A DNA stretch of 64,000 nt from Streptosporangiales bacterium (lineage in GTDB: Bacteria; Actinomycetota; Actinomycetes; Streptosporangiales; WHST01). Both the position numbers and the translations under genes were made by a program. The notes under the pieces are model-generated. The model was not told the origin of the DNA and did not search any database. It saw nothing but the letters and a program-made list of their open reading frames with translations. The stretch covers positions 1 to 64,000 of the forward strand of contig WHTA01000017.1 in NCBI GenBank assembly GCA_009379825.1, read 5' to 3'. Below, one piece after another: positions 8,600 to 17,110 of this stretch. Positions within the stretch are counted from its first letter, which is position 1, and each line of letters begins with the position of its first letter.

Positions 8600-8842
8600 A
8601 TGCGTGTCGAAGTACGCCTGCAGCAGCTGTCCATGGGCATGAGCGACGCCGAGATCCTCGACTGGTACGTCGAGGACGGCGAGCAGGTGACCGAGTGAGC
8701 CGACCTCGTCGAGATCGAGGCAGAGAAGGCCAGGACGGTCATCGCGGCGCCCGCTGCCGGTGTGGTGCGCGAACTGCAGGGTGACACCGGAGACGTGGTC
8801 GAGGTGCGTGACCTGCTCTGCGTGATCGAGGCACCCGAGTAG
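8600..8842 (+). pseudogene. Single lipoyl-domain protein with in-frame TGA
   Basis: From ATG 8600 (preceded by GAAGGGA) the frame encodes an 80-residue biotinyl/lipoyl domain: MRVEVRLQQLSMGMSDAEI, VEDGEQVTE, then TGA at 8696-8698, then ADLVEIEAEKARTVIAAP with the lipoyl lysine in EAEKA, ending at TAG 8840. Families of this type have Gly where the TGA falls (GGA to TGA, one base). There is no SECIS-like context or Cys homologue logic to support selenocysteine. It directly follows E1 alpha/beta and would have been their lipoyl carrier. No full E2 acyltransferase or E3 is present in the window. Confidence 0.8.
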
Positions 8843-8855
8843 CGCGGCGTACGGG

Positions 8856-9772
8856 TCAGCGCGGCAGCATCGGATGGGCGGCGAGATCGGGGAAACAACG
8901 CCGGATGAGGTCGATCTCCGCCATCGCACTGTCGGGGACGACCACCGGCCGTTCCTGCGCGCAGACGGCGGCGAGGTTGGCGGCTGCCTCGTCGTCGTCG
9001 AGGTCCGGCGAGAAGTAGCCTTCGGTGGCACCGACGAGCAGCCGCGACATCCGCCCGCCGCCGGCAGAGACCACTTCGCCGCTCACCGGGCAGCTCGGGT
9101 GCGCGAGTGCGAGCACGACTGCGGCGACGCGCTCCGGCGGTATCTCCTCGTCCAGCCGGCCGTAGACCTCGCCGGCCATCTGCGAGCTCGCCACCGGTGC
9201 GATCGCGTTGACACTGATGCCGTGCGCGGCGCCCTCCTGGGCGAGCACCCGGGTCAGGCCGACGATGCCCATCTTGCCCGCGGCGTACACCGCCGACCGC
9301 CGTTGCCCGAACATGCCGACGGCGGACGTGGTGTTCACCACCCTGCCGCCGCCGCGCGCGGCGAGGTGCCGCCACGCCGGCAGGAGTACGTGGATCGCGC
9401 CCAGCAGGTGCACGCCGAGCGACGCGAGCACGTCGTCGTACTGGACGTCGGTGAAGTAGTTGGTAGCGCGATCCCGGCGTTGTTGACCACGATGTCGAGG
9501 TCACCGAACGACTCGATCGCACACGCGACGGCGGCCGCACCACCTTCGACGGTAGCGACGCTGGCACCGTTGGCCACCGCGACGCCGCCGGCCTCCTCGA
9601 TCTCCGTGACCACACGCTGCGCGGGCGACTCGCCGGTCGCGCGCCCGTCGGCGCCCACCGCGATGTCGTTCACCAACACCTTCGCGCCGCGCCTGGCGAA
9701 CTCGTGCGCGTAGGCGCGGCCGAGACCGTTACCGGCGCCGGTGACCAACGCGACGGATCCGGTGAAGTCCAT
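8856..9772 (-). pseudogene. SDR-family oxidoreductase, frameshifted in the middle
   Basis: The N-terminal half from ATG 9772 has [25 protein letters not shown] and then loses homology. In the next frame the protein resumes at about 9466 with [26 protein letters not shown] and carries the catalytic Ser, YAAGK and VNAIAPVASSQM to the end at 8856. The total of 917 bp is one base short of a whole number of codons, so a single-base deletion near 9466 explains everything. The C-terminal extension past residue 215 resembles the 17-beta-hydroxysteroid dehydrogenase type 4/hydroxyacyl subgroup. Starts 5 bp after the enoyl-CoA hydratase stop. Confidence 0.8.
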
Positions 9773-9777
9773 CCTGT

Positions 9778-10536
9778 TCAGCGTCCCTTCCGTACGGCGT
9801 CGAACTCGGGACCGGTCAACGCCTGTTCTTCCAGCGCCAGCCCGTACCGCAACGCCATCGTCGCGGCGTCGCGCAGGTGCGCGTTGAGCACCGCCTTGGT
9901 CGACTGCATCGCGAATGACGGCATCGCCGCCCATCGCTCGGCCAGTGCGAGCGCGGCGTCGAGCGCCCGGCCGTCGTCGACGACCTCGTGCACGAGCCCG
10001 ATGTGCGCGGCCTGCTCGGCCGTCAGCACGGCCGCGTCCAGCAACAGGCACTTGGCGCGGTTGACGCCGACGAGCAACGGCCAGAGCGCCGCGCTCCCGT
10101 TACCTGCCGTGACGCCGCCGGCCACGTGGCGATCACCGATCGACGCCGACCGGGCCATGAACGAGGCATCGGCGAGGCTGGCGAGGATCGCCCCCAGGCC
10201 GAGCGCGGGGCCGTTCACCGCAGCGATCAACGGTTGCCGGAGGTCGAGCAGCGACCCGACGATGCGTTCGGCCTCCTCGATCGGCGTCAGCCCGGTCAAG
10301 GTGGTGAAGGTGCGATCCGGGCTCGAATCCCCGCCGGAGCAGAAGGTATCGCCCGCCCCGGTGAGCACGATCACGCGGATCTCGTTGTCCCGCCTGGCGT
10401 CCGCGAACACCGTGCTGAGCTCAGAGTGCATGGTGTCGTCCACGCTGTTGCCGTGTTCCTGGCGGTTCAGCGTCAGCACCGCAACGGCGTCGCGCCGGTC
10501 GACGCGGATGCTGCGGTACCGGTCCTGAGTCAACAT
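9778..10536 (-). CDS. Enoyl-CoA hydratase/isomerase family protein (252 aa)
   Basis: A crotonase-fold protein: [16 protein letters not shown], the oxyanion-hole segment [15 protein letters not shown] near residue 65, and [26 protein letters not shown] with the second oxyanion helix. The Glu residues used by true hydratases are not obvious, so isomerase or other crotonase chemistry is possible. It is the first gene of a short leftward unit with the broken SDR and faces the ABC importer operon across a 277-bp region containing a putative operator. Likely a beta-oxidation step for the imported substrate. Confidence 0.85.
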   Translation of the reverse strand: MLTQDRYRSIRVDRRDAVAVLTLNRQEHGNSVDDTMHSELSTVFADARRDNEIRVIVLTGAGDTFCSGGDSSPDRTFTTLTGLTPIEEAERIVGSLLDLRQPLIAAVNGPALGLGAILASLADASFMARSASIGDRHVAGGVTAGNGSAALWPLLVGVNRAKCLLLDAAVLTAEQAAHIGLVHEVVDDGRALDAALALAERWAAMPSFAMQSTKAVLNAHLRDAATMALRYGLALEEQALTGPEFDAVRKGR

Positions 10537-10570
10537 GGCGTCCTCACTTCGCTACCGCGCGTAGATCTGA

Positions 10571-10580
10571 TGGTATACAA
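10571..10580 (+). promoter_or_regulatory. Putative GntR-FCD operator half-palindrome TGGTATACAA
   Basis: TGGTATACAA is the near-palindromic core common to FCD-type GntR sites. The nine-base GGTATACAA recurs at 39195 beside another GntR gene. Here it lies in the control region of the liv operon, whose last neighbour (16081) is a GntR-FCD regulator. Confidence 0.35.
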
Positions 10581-10593
10581 CGCTCATAGTTCT

Positions 10594-10611
10594 GTCTACG
10601 CATCTGTTGAC
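10594..10611 (-). promoter_or_regulatory. Putative TetR-type operator, copy 2
   Basis: On the plus strand GTCTACGCATCTGTTGAC; read on the minus strand it is GTCAACAGATGCGTAGAC, the same form as copies 1, 3 and 4. It overlaps the -35 hexamer TTGACA (10607-10612) of the rightward promoter, so binding should block the liv operon directly. Confidence 0.6.
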
Positions 10612-10635
10612 AGCGCGATCGTCACCCGACATGCT
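10607..10635 (+). promoter_or_regulatory. Sigma70-type promoter of the liv operon
   Basis: TTGACA (10607-10612), a 17-bp spacer, and CATGCT (10630-10635) form a good housekeeping promoter reading toward the ABC importer genes. The leader downstream is about 170 nt and includes a hairpin with GAGAGCT/AGCTCTC arms at 10750-10774. Confidence 0.5.
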
Positions 10636-10813
10636 CTTGTCAGCACGTACACCCGGCAGCCGGGTAACAAATGTCAGTGATGCGGGGGCTAGTCCGTTAC
10701 AGGAGCGGTGCCTGAGCGAGACCGGACAGACCGACCCCGTACCCCGACCGAGAGCTGCTACACAGCGAGCTCTCCTAGTAATTGTGTGCAATCCTTGACG
10801 ACGAGGAGTGCCA

Positions 10814-11617
10814 GTGACTGGTCCGCCGAACGGTATCCAGGACGGGAGTGCGCCGGCCCTGCTGGACGTCGACCAGCTCACCGTCCGGTTCGGCGGAGTG
10901 ACCGCACTCGACAGCGTCTCGTTCCAGGTGCGTGAGCAACAGATCTGCGCACTGATCGGTCCGAACGGTGCTGGCAAGACGACGGCGTTCAACGCGATCA
11001 GCAGGCTGGTGCGGCCAAGGTCGGGCACCATCACGTTCGCCGGGCAGCAACTGTTACGCCACCGTGCCGCCGACCTCGCCCGGCTCGGCATCGCGCGCAC
11101 GTTCCAGAACCGCGCGCTCTGGCCCGGCATGACCGTGCTGGAGAACGTGATGGTCGGGTGGTACGCCAACGGCAGCGTCGGCTTCGGCAGGGCGCCGCTA
11201 GGGCTGCCCGCACACCGTGAGGACCGCGAGGCACGTGCCCGCGCGTTCGCGGCGCTCGACTACTTCGGCATCACCGATGTCGCGTACCGGCCATGTTCCG
11301 GCCTGCCGTTCGGCACCCTCAAGCGCATCGAGCTGGCCCGTGCAGTGGTGTCGCGGCCGAAGCTAATACTGCTCGACGAACCGGCGAGTGGCCTCACCCA
11401 CGGCGACGTGCGGGCGTTGGGCACGACACTGCAGCAGCTACGTCATGAGCTCGGCCTGACCTTGCTCCTCGTCGAGCACCACATGCAGCTAGTCATGGAC
11501 ATCTCCGACTACGTCGTCGCGTTGGACTTCGGCCGCAACCTGGTCTCCGGTCTCCCCGGCGAAGTGCGCGCGGACGCGCGTCTCGCCGAGGCCTACCTCG
11601 GGCGGGCGGCGGTATGA
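10814..11617 (+). CDS. livG: Branched-chain-type ABC importer ATPase (LivG-like)
   Basis: A 267-residue ABC ATPase of the hydrophobic amino-acid (HAAT) class. Walker A GPNGAGKTT lies at residues 49-57, the Q-loop at RTFQN, a LivG-type signature GLPFGTLKRIELARA replaces LSGGQ, Walker B is LILLDEP, and the switch His is in LLLVEHHM. GTG 10814 sits 6 bases after GAGGAG; a second GTG at 10808 overlaps the ribosome site. Its stop overlaps livF as ATGA. Such importers also carry aromatic acids, steroid side-chain acids or amides, so the gene symbol marks family and not substrate. Confidence 0.9.
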   Translation: MTGPPNGIQDGSAPALLDVDQLTVRFGGVTALDSVSFQVREQQICALIGPNGAGKTTAFNAISRLVRPRSGTITFAGQQLLRHRAADLARLGIARTFQNRALWPGMTVLENVMVGWYANGSVGFGRAPLGLPAHREDREARARAFAALDYFGITDVAYRPCSGLPFGTLKRIELARAVVSRPKLILLDEPASGLTHGDVRALGTTLQQLRHELGLTLLLVEHHMQLVMDISDYVVALDFGRNLVSGLPGEVRADARLAEAYLGRAAV

Positions 11618-12339
11618 CGACGATCAACGAGAACGCACTGCTGCAGCTGACCGAGCTGCGCGCCTCCTACGACGACGTCGAGTGTCTGCACGGCATCGAC
11701 CTGACGTTGCGGGCCGGCGAGGTAGTGGTCGTGCTCGGCGCGAACGGAGCCGGCAAGACCACACTGCTGCGCTCCATCTGCCGGACCGTAGCGACGACGG
11801 GTTCGATCGAGCTGGCCGGCACCTCCATCGTCGACCAACGCGCCGACCGGTTGGTGCAGCGAGGGATCGCCATGGTGCCGCAGGGCCGCGGCACGTTCGT
11901 CGGGCTCACCGTCGAGGACAACCTGCGCGCGGGCGCGCTCACCCGCAACCCGCGTGGCATCGAGGCCGAGATCGCCTCGTGGTACGAGACGTTCCCGCCG
12001 CTGCGGGAGCGCAGGCACATGGTCGCGGGAAGCCTCAGCGGCGGCGAGCAACAGATGCTCGCGATCGCCCGCGCCATGATGAGCAAACCACAGCTGCTGC
12101 TGCTCGACGAGCCGTCACTCGGTCTCGCGCCGCTGATCACCCAGTGCCTCTTCGAGGTCCTGGCCGAGGCGAACAAGACGCACGGCGTGGCACTGATCAT
12201 CGTCGAGCAGAACGCGGCACTCGCCCTGGAGATCGCCGACCGAGTGTACGTGCTCGAAGCCGGCACCGTCGTGGCGTCCGGCACCGCACAGCAGCTGCAG
12301 GACGACGACTCCATCCGCAGGGCCTACCTCGGTTACTGA
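11614..12339 (+). CDS. livF: Branched-chain-type ABC importer ATPase (LivF-like)
   Basis: A 241-residue ABC ATPase. It has Walker A GANGAGKTT near residues 44-52, the perfect signature LSGGEQQMLAIARAM, Walker B LLLLDEPSLGL and the VEQN switch region typical of LivF. It pairs with LivG as the second nucleotide-binding subunit. Translation is coupled to livG by the ATGA overlap and livH follows 22 bp downstream. All motifs needed for ATP hydrolysis are intact. Confidence 0.92.
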   Translation: MTTINENALLQLTELRASYDDVECLHGIDLTLRAGEVVVVLGANGAGKTTLLRSICRTVATTGSIELAGTSIVDQRADRLVQRGIAMVPQGRGTFVGLTVEDNLRAGALTRNPRGIEAEIASWYETFPPLRERRHMVAGSLSGGEQQMLAIARAMMSKPQLLLLDEPSLGLAPLITQCLFEVLAEANKTHGVALIIVEQNAALALEIADRVYVLEAGTVVASGTAQQLQDDDSIRRAYLGY

Positions 12340-12361
12340 GCACACGAAGGGAACGCCCGAC

Positions 12362-13406
12362 ATGGCCGTGATGACACAACCTGCAGACGCCGACCAACGC
12401 AAACCGGTCGACGTCCTGCGGCTGGCCAGGCGCCGCTCCGCGGCACGGTCGATCGGTGTCGTGCTCGTGCTGCTCGCCGCGTTCTCGGTGTACGCGGTGC
12501 TCGAGAAAGGGTGCCGCACTCTACGTGCAGCGCCTGATCGACGGCGTCACCAACGGCATCCAGTACGGCCTCGTTGCCCTGTCGCTTGTGCTGGTCTTCA
12601 AGGCCACCAAGGTCATCAACTTCGCGCAGGGCGCGATGGCGCTCATCGGCACGTACCTCGCGTACACGTTCACGACGTCGCTCGGCATGCCACTCGCCGT
12701 CGCGATCGGCCTCGCGATGGTGGTCAGCGCGGTCGGCGCCGTCGGCGTGGAACGCGTACTGATCAGCCACTTCGACCCGAACAACCACCTCGCGATCGTG
12801 ATCGTGACGCTCGCCCTCTACCTAGCCTTCAACGCGATCGTCGCGATGGTCTGGGGGTTCGACCCCAAGGGCTTCCCGACGCTGTTCCCCAAGGGCTCGG
12901 ACTCCTACCTGGAGCTCGCCGGGGCGCGCCTGTACTTCACCGAGCTCGGGAACATCGGTCTCGCCGTGGCGGTCGTGGTCGCGCTCCACCTGGCCCTGAC
13001 CCGCACCAGGCTCGGGCTGCGGTTCCGGTGCGTGGCGAGCAGCGTCGACTCGGCGCGCCTGGTCGGCGTGAACATCGGCCGTACGAGCCGCGGCTGCTGG
13101 GCGCTCGCAGCAGCTGTCGGCACGCTCGCCGGCTGCCTGGCTGCGCCGTCCACCTACCTCGACCCGACGTTCATGGACAAGATCCTCGTCTACTCGTTCG
13201 CCGCGGCGACGCTCGGCGGGCTCGACAGCGTGATCGGTGCGGTCGTCGGAGGCGTCGTGGTGGGCCTGACGATCACGTTGGTCACCGGGTACGTCCCGGT
13301 GCTCGGCGGGGAGTTCGGGCTCGGCTGCGCGTTCCTTGTCATCATCGTCATCCTGCAAGTCAAGCCATCGGGGTTGCTCGGTGGCCGGCACCTGGAGCGC
13401 GTCTGA
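12362..13406 (+). pseudogene. livH: Branched-chain-type ABC importer permease (LivH-like), frameshifted
   Basis: From ATG 12362 the frame gives MAVMTQPADADQRKP and a hydrophobic segment ending VYAVLEK, then goes out of register. The +1 frame carries the real permease from KGAALYVQRLIDGVTNGIQ through the LivH core (VINFAQGAMALIGTYLAY) to RHLERV. The junction is GAGAAAGGGTGCC near 12505-12511, where one base fewer would join the frames; 1045 bp is one more than a multiple of three. Either a real insertion in the AAAGGG run or a sequence error. A downstream internal start could still make a permease, since other LivH proteins start close to QRLIDG. The stop overlaps livM (TGATG). Confidence 0.75.
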
Positions 13407-14545
13407 TGGCACTACACTTCCAACAGGGCAGCCGCCGCCTGCTCGTCGCAAAGCTGGGCCTCGCGTTCGTCGTCGCCGTCGTCCTGATCACGCTGCCGTT
13501 CATGATCGGCACGGTCTCGGGTATCGGCGCGCTCTCCCAGCTGGTGGCGTACTCGGTGGCGATCCTCGGGTTGAACCTGCTGATCGGCTACTGCGGCCAG
13601 ATCTCCCTGGGGCAGAGCGCGTTCGTGGGCCTCGGCGGCTACACGGCCGTGATCCTGGTCGCCGACCACGACTGGCCGTACCTCGCCACCGTGCCCGTCG
13701 CCTTCCTGGTCTGTGCGGTCGCGGGCGCGCTGATCGGGATGCCCGCGCTCCGCATCCGTGGCCTCTACCTGGTCACCGTGACGCTGTCGATCGCTGCGCT
13801 CTTCCCGGTGCTCGTCGACCAGTTCGACGGGCTCACCGGCGGCGCGAACGGCAAGTTCGCCAACGAGCCGATGACCGCGCCGCCGTGGTTCTTCGTCAAC
13901 CCGTACACTCTGACCGGCCCCGTCATCGACCGGTACTACGCGATCCTTGCGTTCGCCGCCCTCATGTTCCTCCTCGCCCGCAACATCGTGCGCAGCCGGA
14001 TCGGCCGCGCGATGATTGCTGTACGCGACGCGCCGTTGAGCGCCGCATCGAGCGGTGTGCCGGTGGCGAAGGTGAAGATCTTCACCTTCGCGATGAGCGC
14101 CGCGTTCGGCGGCGTGGCGGGCGCACTGCTCGTCATCCAGCTGCCCGAGGTGACCGGCGCACGGTTCGACCTCTACCTCTCCGTCTTCCTCCTGGTCGGG
14201 CTCATCACCGGAGGGAGCAAGTCGATCGTCGGTGCCATCCCAGGAGCCATCGTGTTCGTGGCGCTCCGCACCTACATCGCCGACTGGGCATCCAACCAGA
14301 CGTTCATCGAGGGTCCGCAGGGCCAGCAGCTCGTCGGCGTCATCTCCGGCGTGCTGCTGCTCGTCTGCGTCTTCCTGCTGCCCGGCGGGATCGCCGACGG
14401 CCTGAAGGGCTTGCTCAGCAAGGTCGTCGTCGTCGAACCCCGCACACCGAGCGGCTGGGAGCAGTACCGCCTGGTCACCTCACAGGACCACCCATCACGT
14501 CCTCCGGAGAGGCCGCGAGAAAGGACAAGGACAGATGTCGTTTAG
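13406..14545 (+). CDS. livM: Branched-chain-type ABC importer permease (LivM-like)
   Basis: A 379-residue integral membrane protein with about ten predicted helices. It carries the LivM signature NLLIGYCGQISLGQSAFVGLGGYTAV near residues 56-80, and IRGLYLVTVTLSIAALFPVL. It forms the transmembrane channel with LivH. ATG 13406 overlaps the livH stop. The charged C-terminal tail after VVVEPRTPSGW is longer than usual and its end overlaps the start of the binding-protein gene by 11 bp. Confidence 0.9.
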   Translation: MALHFQQGSRRLLVAKLGLAFVVAVVLITLPFMIGTVSGIGALSQLVAYSVAILGLNLLIGYCGQISLGQSAFVGLGGYTAVILVADHDWPYLATVPVAFLVCAVAGALIGMPALRIRGLYLVTVTLSIAALFPVLVDQFDGLTGGANGKFANEPMTAPPWFFVNPYTLTGPVIDRYYAILAFAALMFLLARNIVRSRIGRAMIAVRDAPLSAASSGVPVAKVKIFTFAMSAAFGGVAGALLVIQLPEVTGARFDLYLSVFLLVGLITGGSKSIVGAIPGAIVFVALRTYIADWASNQTFIEGPQGQQLVGVISGVLLLVCVFLLPGGIADGLKGLLSKVVVVEPRTPSGWEQYRLVTSQDHPSRPPERPRERTRTDVV

Positions 14546-16004
14546 TCGAAGATCAGCTGCAATGGTGCTGGCGATCGTCGTAACCGCCACCTCGCTGGCC
14601 GCATGCTCGTACTCGAAGGAGGTAAGCGACCCGGCCGACGACTCACGCTGCAAGGTCACCACCAAACCGGCGACAGGCAAGGACGACACGGCCGACGGCG
14701 CCATCCCGGCGACCAACCCGGATGCCAAGAACTGGGGCCTGGACGAGGACTGCACCTACACCGGTGCAGGTGATTTCAGCATCGACCTCAGCAAGTGCCC
14801 GGTGGGTTGGGACCTCAACTCCGGCGTCACGACGAAGATCAACCTCTTCACCAGCGTTCCGCACTCGGGTGCGCTGGCTGCGTACGGCGCCATCGGCGAC
14901 GGCATGAAGAGCTACTTCAGGTACGTCAACGAGAACGGCGGGATCTACGGCCGCAAGATCGACATGAAGATCTTCGACGACCAGTACCAGCCCGATCTCA
15001 CCAGGAAGAACGTCGACAAGGCGATCGAATCGAACGAGTACGCGGCGAGCTTCGGCCTGCTCGGCACCGCCAACAACCTCGCCGTGCGTTCGCACATGAA
15101 CAAGCAGTGCATGGGCCAGTACCTCACTGGTGCGTCCGACAACGTGCTGTTCGACCCGGGCAAGCACCCGTGGACGTCCGGCTTCGGGCTCGACTACTAT
15201 AACGAGAGCGCGATCTGGGTCGAGGCGCTGAAGCGGCAGTACCCCGAGGGTGCGAAGGTCGCGCTCGTCTCGATCGACAACGCACTCGGCAAGGCGTACG
15301 TCCAGGGCTTCAAGCGTGCGACCAAGAGCACCAAGTTCGAGGTCGTCACCGAGCAGACCAACTCACCGACCGCACCGAACCTCGACGACCAGGTGACGAC
15401 GGCGGCCGGCAGCAAGGCCGACGTCGCGATCCTGATCGAGGCGGGCACGTTCTGCACCCAAGGCATCGGCGCGATCGAGAAGAGCTCGTGGGATCCGACG
15501 CTCATCGTCTCGAACTCGTGTGCACAGATCGAGACGACGTTCGCACCCCTGCAGAAGCAAGGGCTGACGGGTAACGGCACCGAGACCGTTCGGTACTACT
15601 ACGCACCGGACGACGCGGACGTCGGTGACCCGAGGTTCGCCGCACTGGTCAGCAAGAAGCTCAAGGAGCACGGTCTCGACTCGCACAACGCGCAGTACGC
15701 CAACGGCTGGTTCTGGGCCTGGTACATCACCGCCATCCTGAAGGACGCCAGCGTGATGAAGGGTGGGTTGAACCGTGCGACGATCAACATCGCCTCGCAC
15801 CAGTACAACACCAGGTATCCGTTGATGACCGAGGGCGTGAAGGGCATGGTCAGCGGGGTGACCGACGCCTACCCGTTCGAGTCCGGCCAGGTGTACAAGT
15901 ACGCCGGCGCCACCGGCAAGAAGGCTGGCACCTTCGCACCGGTGGGCAAGCCGATCAAGAACGAAGGCGAGCTCGGCAACTACACCAAGGCACAGCGGAA
16001 GTAG
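14535..16004 (+). CDS. ABC importer substrate-binding lipoprotein (LivJ-like)
   Basis: A 489-residue extracellular binding protein. The lipoprotein signal has LAAC with Cys24, after MSFSRRSAAMVLAIVV. The mature part is a type I periplasmic-binding fold: INLFTSVPHSGALAAYGAIGDGMKSYFRYVNENGGIYGRKI, then the hinge and SFGLLGTANNL. It is larger than classical LivJ (about 370), as in actinobacterial binding proteins for aromatic or steroid-like acids. A short AAGGACAAGGACAG ribosome region precedes ATG 14535. It ends the liv operon, followed by a strong hairpin terminator. The ligand is unknown. Confidence 0.88.
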   Translation: MSFSRRSAAMVLAIVVTATSLAACSYSKEVSDPADDSRCKVTTKPATGKDDTADGAIPATNPDAKNWGLDEDCTYTGAGDFSIDLSKCPVGWDLNSGVTTKINLFTSVPHSGALAAYGAIGDGMKSYFRYVNENGGIYGRKIDMKIFDDQYQPDLTRKNVDKAIESNEYAASFGLLGTANNLAVRSHMNKQCMGQYLTGASDNVLFDPGKHPWTSGFGLDYYNESAIWVEALKRQYPEGAKVALVSIDNALGKAYVQGFKRATKSTKFEVVTEQTNSPTAPNLDDQVTTAAGSKADVAILIEAGTFCTQGIGAIEKSSWDPTLIVSNSCAQIETTFAPLQKQGLTGNGTETVRYYYAPDDADVGDPRFAALVSKKLKEHGLDSHNAQYANGWFWAWYITAILKDASVMKGGLNRATINIASHQYNTRYPLMTEGVKGMVSGVTDAYPFESGQVYKYAGATGKKAGTFAPVGKPIKNEGELGNYTKAQRK

Positions 16005-16015
16005 CAATGGCAGCC

Positions 16016-16051
16016 AGCGGGGTCCGGTACGAACACGTACCGGACCCCGCT
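16016..16051 (+). terminator. Hairpin terminator after the liv operon
   Basis: A perfect 16-bp inverted repeat (AGCGGGGTCCGGTACG and its complement) around a 4-base AACA loop starts 12 bp after the binding-protein stop. There is no U-run, as is common in high-GC actinobacteria. Confidence 0.85.
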
Positions 16052-16080
16052 GCGCTCCGGTACCTGCGAGAGCGACGTCA

Positions 16081-16758
16081 GTGACCCCCGGCCAGGTGGG
16101 TTCCGAGGTGGCGTACCAGGCGTTGCGGTCGGCCATCGTGGAGGGACGTATACGACCCGGCGACCGCATCGTCGAACAGCGGGTGGCCGCGCAGCTGGAC
16201 CTCTCCCGCACTCCCGTCCGGGAGGCGGTGCGGATGCTCGCCGCCGACGGTCTGGTGCTCGCGACGCGCCATCGCGGTGCGATCGTCCGCACCCTGGGCC
16301 GCAACGACGTGCTCGATCTCTACGACCTGTGGGCCCGGTTGGAGTCGTACGCCGCCGAGCTCGCGTCCACCCGTGCCACCGACGACGACCTCGCCGAGAT
16401 CGACACCGGCATCCGTGACTTCGCGGCGGCCGCCCAGCGCACCGATCTCAGCCAGCTCGACCTGACCCGGTTGGTCAGCGACGCGAACCGGCGAGTCCAC
16501 AACGCGATCATCGCGGCCAGCAAGCACGTCCGGCTCGCGCACATCCTGACGAGCACGGTCGACGCACCGCTGGTGTTCGAGGCGCTCCGTGCCTTCAGAC
16601 ACAGCGAGTTGGAACGCTCCAACAACTTCCACAAGATGATCCGCAACCGCATCGCAAGGGGTGAGCCGAAACGCGCCGCAGCGCTGATGTTCGAGCACAT
16701 CATGCTGGGACGCGACCAGGTTCTGCTCAGCATGGCCGCGGCCGAGGAGCACGAATGA
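16081..16758 (+). CDS. GntR-family (FCD) transcriptional regulator
   Basis: A 225-residue regulator. The winged helix spans about residues 5-72 (YQALRSAIVEGRIRPGDRI, LDLSRTPVREAVRMLAADG), followed by an all-helical FCD ligand domain with DLYDLWARLE and the metal-binding His set (HNAII, HKMIRNRI, FEHIML). GTG 16081 starts 30 bp after the liv terminator, so it has its own promoter or is read by leakage. FCD regulators sense carboxylic acids, often through a bound metal; control of the neighbouring importer is a reasonable inference. A matching TGGTATACAA element lies upstream of livG. Confidence 0.88.
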   Translation: MTPGQVGSEVAYQALRSAIVEGRIRPGDRIVEQRVAAQLDLSRTPVREAVRMLAADGLVLATRHRGAIVRTLGRNDVLDLYDLWARLESYAAELASTRATDDDLAEIDTGIRDFAAAAQRTDLSQLDLTRLVSDANRRVHNAIIAASKHVRLAHILTSTVDAPLVFEALRAFRHSELERSNNFHKMIRNRIARGEPKRAAALMFEHIMLGRDQVLLSMAAAEEHE

Positions 16759-16759
16759 G

Positions 16760-17110
16760 CTAACGTGCGTCGAGGACGGCTCCGGTGAGCATGACGGCGG
16801 CCGGGCTGGTGAGGAAGTCCTCCATCGCCGACACGTCCGCGGCACCGACGAGCACGACGTTCACCCGGCACCTACGGTCGGCGTACTCCCGGGCGAGGCT
16901 ACGGACGAGCGCGCCCACCGCCGCCCGTACAGTGCCGTCGGCACACGGTTCCTCGGTCTGCACGACGACGAGCACGCCTCCGCCGTCGGCCGTAGCGACG
17001 AGCTCGTCGCGCACCCGCACGAACAGCTCCGTCAACGCCTCCGCCGTCGCTGCGGACACCACCGCGTCCACCCCGGCGGGACACCGGCCGCGTACGACGG
17101 TCACTGTCAT
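16760..17110 (-). CDS. Small SDR-like protein without cofactor or catalytic motifs
   Basis: A 116-residue protein. Its second half (AAVGALVRSLAREYADRRCRVNVVLVG, then a short tail ending LTGAVLDAR) looks like the C-terminal half of a short-chain dehydrogenase, but it lacks the TGxxxGxG motif and the Ser-Tyr-Lys set. It is coupled by ATGA to the PECR-like SDR gene upstream, so both are made together. It may be a non-catalytic partner of that SDR, or a decayed duplicate. I do not know a named family for it. Confidence 0.6.
   Translation of the reverse strand: MTVTVVRGRCPAGVDAVVSAATAEALTELFVRVRDELVATADGGGVLVVVQTEEPCADGTVRAAVGALVRSLAREYADRRCRVNVVLVGAADVSAMEDFLTSPAAVMLTGAVLDAR

Noticed and set aside
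8696-8698. TGA in the lipoyl gene as selenocysteine
   Set aside because: Family members have Gly here, not Cys, and no selenocysteine element is visible; a nonsense change is simpler.
12500-12515. Programmed frameshifting in livH
   Set aside because: Liv permeases are not known to use it, and several unrelated single-base slips in the same 13 kb make error or decay more likely. Kept only as an option.
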